Assembly: GCA_023105745.1 (NCBI GenBank)
Contig: JALGQZ010000002.1
Location: 42,267,997 to 42,331,996 of the forward strand
Source: Austropuccinia psidii
Lineage: Eukaryota > Basidiomycota > Pucciniomycetes > Pucciniales > Sphaerophragmiaceae
Length of the DNA: 64,000 nucleotides
Reading direction: 5' to 3'
Under the pieces are notes generated by a model. The model worked only from the letters and a program-made list of their open reading frames with translations. It had not been told where the DNA came from and searched no databases. Made by a program: the position numbers and the translations under genes. This document shows, piece by piece, positions 59,567 through 64,000 of the stretch. Position 1 is the first letter of the stretch. Every line of letters begins with the position of its first letter.

Positions 59567-59803
59567 TTAACTATTAGTCCTATTGGAGATACATTGTTTT
59601 TCTTCCATTGTGTTTAATATTTTTGTAATATCCTCCATCATCTCATTAAAGTTCTGGGAGTTAACAGTGATTTCATCTGTTTCCATACTAAAATTGTCAT
59701 TAAACGCATCTCCCGCTTGATGTCGTGTTCTATGTGGGTATTTAAGCAATTTCTTCAGGATAGGGGGTGGCTCTTTGTTGCCACAAGCTGGACTAGAGCT
59801 CAT
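59567..59803 (-). CDS. Small hypothetical protein, 78 residues
   Basis: ATG at 59803-59801, TAA at 59567-59569. The sequence starts MSSSPACGNKEPPP, then a basic segment (KYPHRTRHQ) and an acidic, methionine-rich C-terminus. No domain is recognised. CpG content is higher than in the neighbouring repeats, which favours a host or young sequence. It is divergently oriented to the cyclophilin gene with 286 bp between starts. It could also be a first exon of the copia-like gag. Confidence 0.35.
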   Translation of the reverse strand: MSSSPACGNKEPPPILKKLLKYPHRTRHQAGDAFNDNFSMETDEITVNSQNFNEMMEDITKILNTMEEKQCISNRTNS

Positions 59804-60089
59804 AGTCAAGTGGGGAGGGGTGGGTTTGGATTTTGGGGCGCCTACTATTTTTGAAGATTTTTGGGAGTTTTAGTCAAGAAACCTGTATTTTTAAGAAAGT
59901 AGATGGTATAAGTTGGAAAATCGTCTGGCCATTCTTCCATTTTGCTTTTGGTTGAGGGACTGCGTCGCAGTTGTAACTTGTAACTACTCTATTGTCAAAT
60001 CTAAAAATAAAACGCGCCGTTCCCTGCTCGTTGTGGTGGTACAGATTCCCTCGATCGATTTTCGTTATTCGTTATCGAAAGTATCCACC

Positions 60090-63000
60090 ATGGAGGACGT
60101 CGAGCGCAAAAGGCAGCGGACTGCATCAGCTTCCTCATCTCAACATTCGGAACCAATGGCCAGCCGTTCAAGTGACGAAGAAATCGGACCGTTTCCTGCC
60201 GTCGAGAATGATCCCAACTCGATAAATCTCCAGGGCAAATTGAAAAAGAAAGGTAAAACAGGCCTGCTGTTGGAATTTTATTGGTTGTTGAATTCACAAG
60301 ATTCACATCCTCTTGATTTTATTCATAACTGATAGCTCGTACGAGACCGCAGGATGCCAGGCTTCATTTAAAACATTTGCCATCCGCTGAGCGTTACCAC
60401 CGAAGTTTCATGCACCGCGATGTGGTATCTTGGGTGACGGTGACTCGGTGAGCATATTTTTCAACCTTCAATTATATGGGCACGTCAAATTTGACTAGTT
60501 TGGCTTCTGTAGCACTCAATTTGTCATTACGGCGTCTGTTGATGGTCACGTCAAATTTTGGACCAAAAAAGAAGCTAATGAGGGTCCTGGGATTGAGTAT
60601 GTTCTTTGTTTTAAAAAGAAGCGCACATTTTGCTTTGATTAATTGCGTTGGACGCGGCATTCGTTCACCATAAATCGCCACTGCTTTTTTTTCGGAAATA
60701 GATTTGTAAAGCATTATCGTGCCCACCTAAGCCCCATAGTCTCGGTCTCAGCTTCGGTAGATGGAGCCATGTACGCAAGTATGTCAGTCGAGGGGTCCGG
60801 AGGAAGCATTAAAATTTTTGATGTCAAGAACTTCGGTAAATTTTCTCCAATGATATCTGGCCCATGTGTTGCGGCTAAATCCCATTCAACTCCTTACAGA
60901 TATGATCAACATGTTTAAGATACCCTTTGTTCCTCAAGCGTGTTGTTGGGTTCATCCTATCGGTCAGGCGGCGACGATATTGGCGGTGTAAGTTGACTTG
61001 AATTTTGTCATTATTCCTAGCTGACTCATTTGATATAAGGTCGGATGCACAAGTCTCGACGATTCATTTTTATGATGGTAAAGGAAACGGTATTCCTGTC
61101 ATGTCAACTTCCACTCTTCATCATGCTCCAGTTCATCTACTCGCAGTTAGTGCTTGAAATATGCTTTGCGGGTTGAATCAAAATCCTTTTGTCAAGTTGA
61201 CATATTTTGCTTTTTTTTCAATCATTATATAGTTCAATTCTAGTTTCAATTGCGTCGTCTCCGCTGACACATCTGGCATGGTCGAATATTGGGAGCCCAC
61301 AGAGTCTTTTAGCTTGCCTGAAGGATTAAAATGGTCTCTTAAAAGCCAGACGGATCTCTACTCTTTCAAAAAGGTAATAAGTCTTCGATTTATGCATATG
61401 AAAAGCTTTTAGCCTACTAATGTCTCTAATAGTCAAAGACCGTACCGTCCTCTTTGACTGTGTCTGATGACGGCTTTTATTTTGCAACAACAACGTTTAA
61501 TTCTTCAGAACACAGCATCTGCATATTTAATTTTCGTAGTGGGAAGTTAATTCGCAAGTATGATGAAAGTATCACTGCAATCACTGAAATGCAGCAAGCA
61601 GGAACTGCAGCTTATCGCCTTGATGATATGGAGTTTGGTCGTCGACTTGCTGTTGAACGTGAGCTTGGAAAAACGGTTGAAAATGGTCTCTCTCCCGGTG
61701 CATGCGGCAGCGCAGTGTTTGATCCTAGTGGCACGTTTTTGCTATACCCATCACTACTTGGAATTAAAAGTGTGCACGTTTTTACCTTTTGTCATAAACA
61801 AACACAATTTACTCAAAATCTTGTATTTCACTCAGTCGTCAACGTAAAGCTGAACAAGATGGTACGAATTTTGGGCAAGGATGAAAATCATCGATTTCTA
61901 CAGCTCGCGTTGTTACCTCATCTGCTTCGCAAACAAGAACTTACGACCCTTGTCAGTCATTTGCTGTCGTCATCACTTTGATTAATCCCATTCATAACTC
62001 TCACTTATTTTGCTCAGGCAATGGCCATTTCCGATAATCCTCTTTTGGCTGATCGGGGGCGCCCTGATCCCAGTCTGTTTTGTACCGCGTTCAAACGTCC
62101 TCGGTTTTATATTTTTAATCAAACTGAGCCAGAATCGCAAGTCTATTTGAATTTTTTTCATTGGAGCTCTCCATCTTACCTGAGATCCTACGCTTCAGTG
62201 ATTCAGGCGCGAAAAATACCGATCGTGACATTTTCAATGAAAAGCCTACGAGAGAAGAACAGGCCGTTGCCGCGGTTGCCCCAGCCGCTAAAATCATTCT
62301 GGGGAATTCTGCCGTCATTCATACCACGCGTGGCGACATACATTGCCGCCTTCACCCAGAGCTTGTTCCCAAAACAGTAGAGAACTTTGTGGGACATGCA
62401 AGAAGTGGATACTACGATGGAGTAATATTTCATCGCGTGATCAAAAAATTTGTAAGTTTCCTTGATCCGCCTGGCTCTTTAAGCGATCTCGCAGAATTAG
62501 ATATATTAATCACGCTTGATTGTCTCTAACAGATGATTCAAACAGGTGATCCACTTGGGGATGGAACAGGTTTGTGGATTTGCGAAATAATATCCTTTCT
62601 CGAAAGCAACGCTCAATTTCAATTCACATTTACACAGGCGGAGAGTCAATTTGGGGCGGTAACTTTGAGGACGAATTTGTGCCCAACCTCAAGCATGACA
62701 GGCCTTATTGCCTCAGCATGGCCAATGCAGGCCCAGGGACGAATGGGGTAAGTGATACTCTAGTAATGACACATTAGTTAGTTAACTCAAGTCCTCTACA
62801 GTCCCAATTTTTCATTACAACGGTTCCCACACCCTGGCTAGACAACAAGCACACGTATGTAGCTGTCTAAACTTGTGATTCATGATTGGATGAAAGGTTG
62901 ACTATTTTTTATCTTTTGCTCAACTGTATTGCGCATATTAGAATTTTTGGCCGCTGCGTGTCGGGTTTTGACGTAGTACATGAGATTGAAAATGTGCGAT

Positions 63001-63130
63001 GCGATAAAACAGACAAGGTAGGTATTCTGTCAACCACTGTGTTTACAATGCCTATTGTAATTGATGCTTTTGTGCAATCCAGCCCTTGCCAGATCACGAA
63101 GTAAAAATATCAAATATTACAATTGTCTAA
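60090..63130 (+). CDS. PPWD1: WD40-repeat cyclophilin, peptidyl-prolyl cis-trans isomerase (PPWD1 type)
   Basis: Sixteen exons, 1977 nt, 658 residues (the human protein is of similar length): 60090-60252, 60336-60447, 60513-60596, 60702-60835, 60900-60987, 61040-61145, 61233-61373, 61433-61769, 61836-61951, 62018-62136, 62199-62451, 62533-62569, 62638-62747, 62802-62854, 62942-63017, 63083-63130. All phases agree. WD40 repeats span about residues 75-430 ([28 protein letters not shown]). The linker has DRDIFNEKP, a family hallmark. The cyclophilin domain (503-658) keeps R546, F551, M552, Q554, W612 and H617, the expected catalytic and binding residues. PPWD1 proteins are nuclear and associate with the spliceosome. 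The start was chosen at ACCATGG, the first ATG in frame; the final exon was placed by similarity to ...NITIV-stop. Confidence 0.92.
62137..62198 (+). other. GC-AG intron in the cyclophilin gene
   Basis: 62 nt with donor TC|GCAAGT and acceptor CTTCAG|T. Only this choice keeps the frame, giving EPESDSG before the conserved DRDIFNEKP. The GT four bases later would require a 44-nt intron with a poor acceptor. Confidence 0.7.
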
Positions 63131-64000
63131 TATGTCTCGCGGTTAGCATATACACGTTAGAAATGCTTTATGAATTTGGGCATCAAAAACGCATTTCTTG
63201 TAGTGTACACCAAGCAAGCAATCTACCAATTTAATTAACAGCATGTATCAACAGGCGTAGTGGGCAAAAGATTCTTTTCTAAGATATTAGAAGATTGAAA
63301 AAATAAACAGGATATTTCTTTCAACTCCTCCCTAAGCCATGAGGAATCAAATGACTTAAATTGCGATTTAATTGAAGCTAAGGAAGCAACGACCTCTTCT
63401 GCGTTTATTTATTTGGCTTCCACATGCATAAGACCAAAAATGAAACACGAGATACTCTCAATAACCAAACTACTTCTATTCTTGCCATAACCAATTGATT
63501 TAAACACTCTCTTGGAAATTAAATTGTTTTGATACATTCAAGTGGATTAAATCTTATCAAGTCAATGTGTTCGTTTATTTGCTTTTGACTTACGGGATCT
63601 ACTATATTACTAAAACGGCCCCCAAAAATGTGATTGCAAGCAGCGGTTTTGCTTCTGTGGTTGGGGCCGGCCACAAATGAGGATTGGAAGCATATTTTTA
63701 GTTTGATAAAAAACCAAACTCCCTATATGTCTGTGACCATGCAGTGCAGCAACTGCCCACCAAAATATATATAAGAGCAATGAGATTTTGGCAAAGATTG
63801 GAGCATGTTGATTTTGGGTTATAAAACTGTCAATTCAAAAAATATTTCTCCAATGAAGATCTTGTAATTTATGGAAAAATCTCAAGGTTCTATTAATACA
63901 ATAACTTGTGATAACTTCCATGACTAAGCATTTGATTTGGAAATTTGATTGTCTTTTGAAGATATGATTATACCATAGTTTTATGAAGTGGAAAATAGAC
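63131..64000. other. Region downstream of the cyclophilin gene
   Basis: AT-rich, with no open frame of note and no LTR match to the rest of the window. A Helitron-like start at 63598 is discussed as a finding. The 3' UTR of the cyclophilin gene presumably occupies the first 100-200 bases, but no clear polyadenylation signal stands out. Confidence 0.4.

Noticed and set aside
62137..62180. A GT donor at 62141 with a 44-nt intron in the cyclophilin gene
   Set aside because: It keeps frame only with a weak TGAG acceptor and inserts unconserved residues; the GC donor with CTTCAG fits the family better.

Overview
The window looks like a piece of a repeat-bloated, AT-rich fungal genome. A host gene with 16 short exons and mostly 45-105 nt introns, together with Ty3/Gypsy chromovirus proteins that I associate from memory with rust fungi (Pucciniales, possibly Austropuccinia psidii), suggests a basidiomycete rust. 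The species is an inference and I could not search for it.

From 1 to 19201 lies an old minus-strand Ty3/Gypsy chromovirus (element A). It is split by a younger related element B (3359-13469), which has matching 1502-bp LTRs and a perfect ATTTC target duplication. From 19202 to 28446 are degraded remnants: a possible third-element leader with tandem repeats and a poly-T tract, unassigned sequence, a family-2 solo LTR (23116-24530, duplication CCACC), and a plus-strand SNF2 helicase pseudogene (25239-27340). Element C (28447-39043) is another family-1 chromovirus with many breaks. Element D (40418-50116, duplication TGTGT) is the best preserved copy, with one in-frame stop and one frameshift in pol. 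From 50117 to about 59.6 kb is a graveyard of nested LTRs and a copia-like gag/protease remnant. The only clearly living host gene is at 60090-63130: a WD40-cyclophilin (PPWD1 type) spliceosomal peptidyl-prolyl isomerase.

The most interesting signal is the expression layout shared by the four chromoviruses. Upstream of gag-pol each has an extra ORF (ORF1, about 335 residues in B and D) that has no start codon in genomic sequence. In A, B and D a strong splice donor just downstream of the primer binding site ends in A, and the acceptor is followed by TG in the ORF1 frame, so splicing would create the AUG. A second short intron interrupts ORF1. In B and D the ATG of the overlapping gag-pol frame (-1 relative to ORF1) lies inside that second intron, 20 nt from the acceptor in both. 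Retention or removal of the intron would therefore switch the RNA between gag-pol and ORF1. This resembles retroviral subgenomic splicing, and I do not know of a description of it in fungal Ty3 elements.

The two LTR families are family 1 (A, C; about 1.8-2.0 kb, sense ends TGTGA...TTACA) and family 2 (B, D and one solo; about 1.4-1.5 kb, ends TGTCAG...CTGACA). Nesting and LTR divergence agree on order: A (about 2% between LTR parts) is older than B (about 0.7%). CpG is scarce in the elements and richer in the host gene, as expected if repeats are cytosine-methylated and deaminate.
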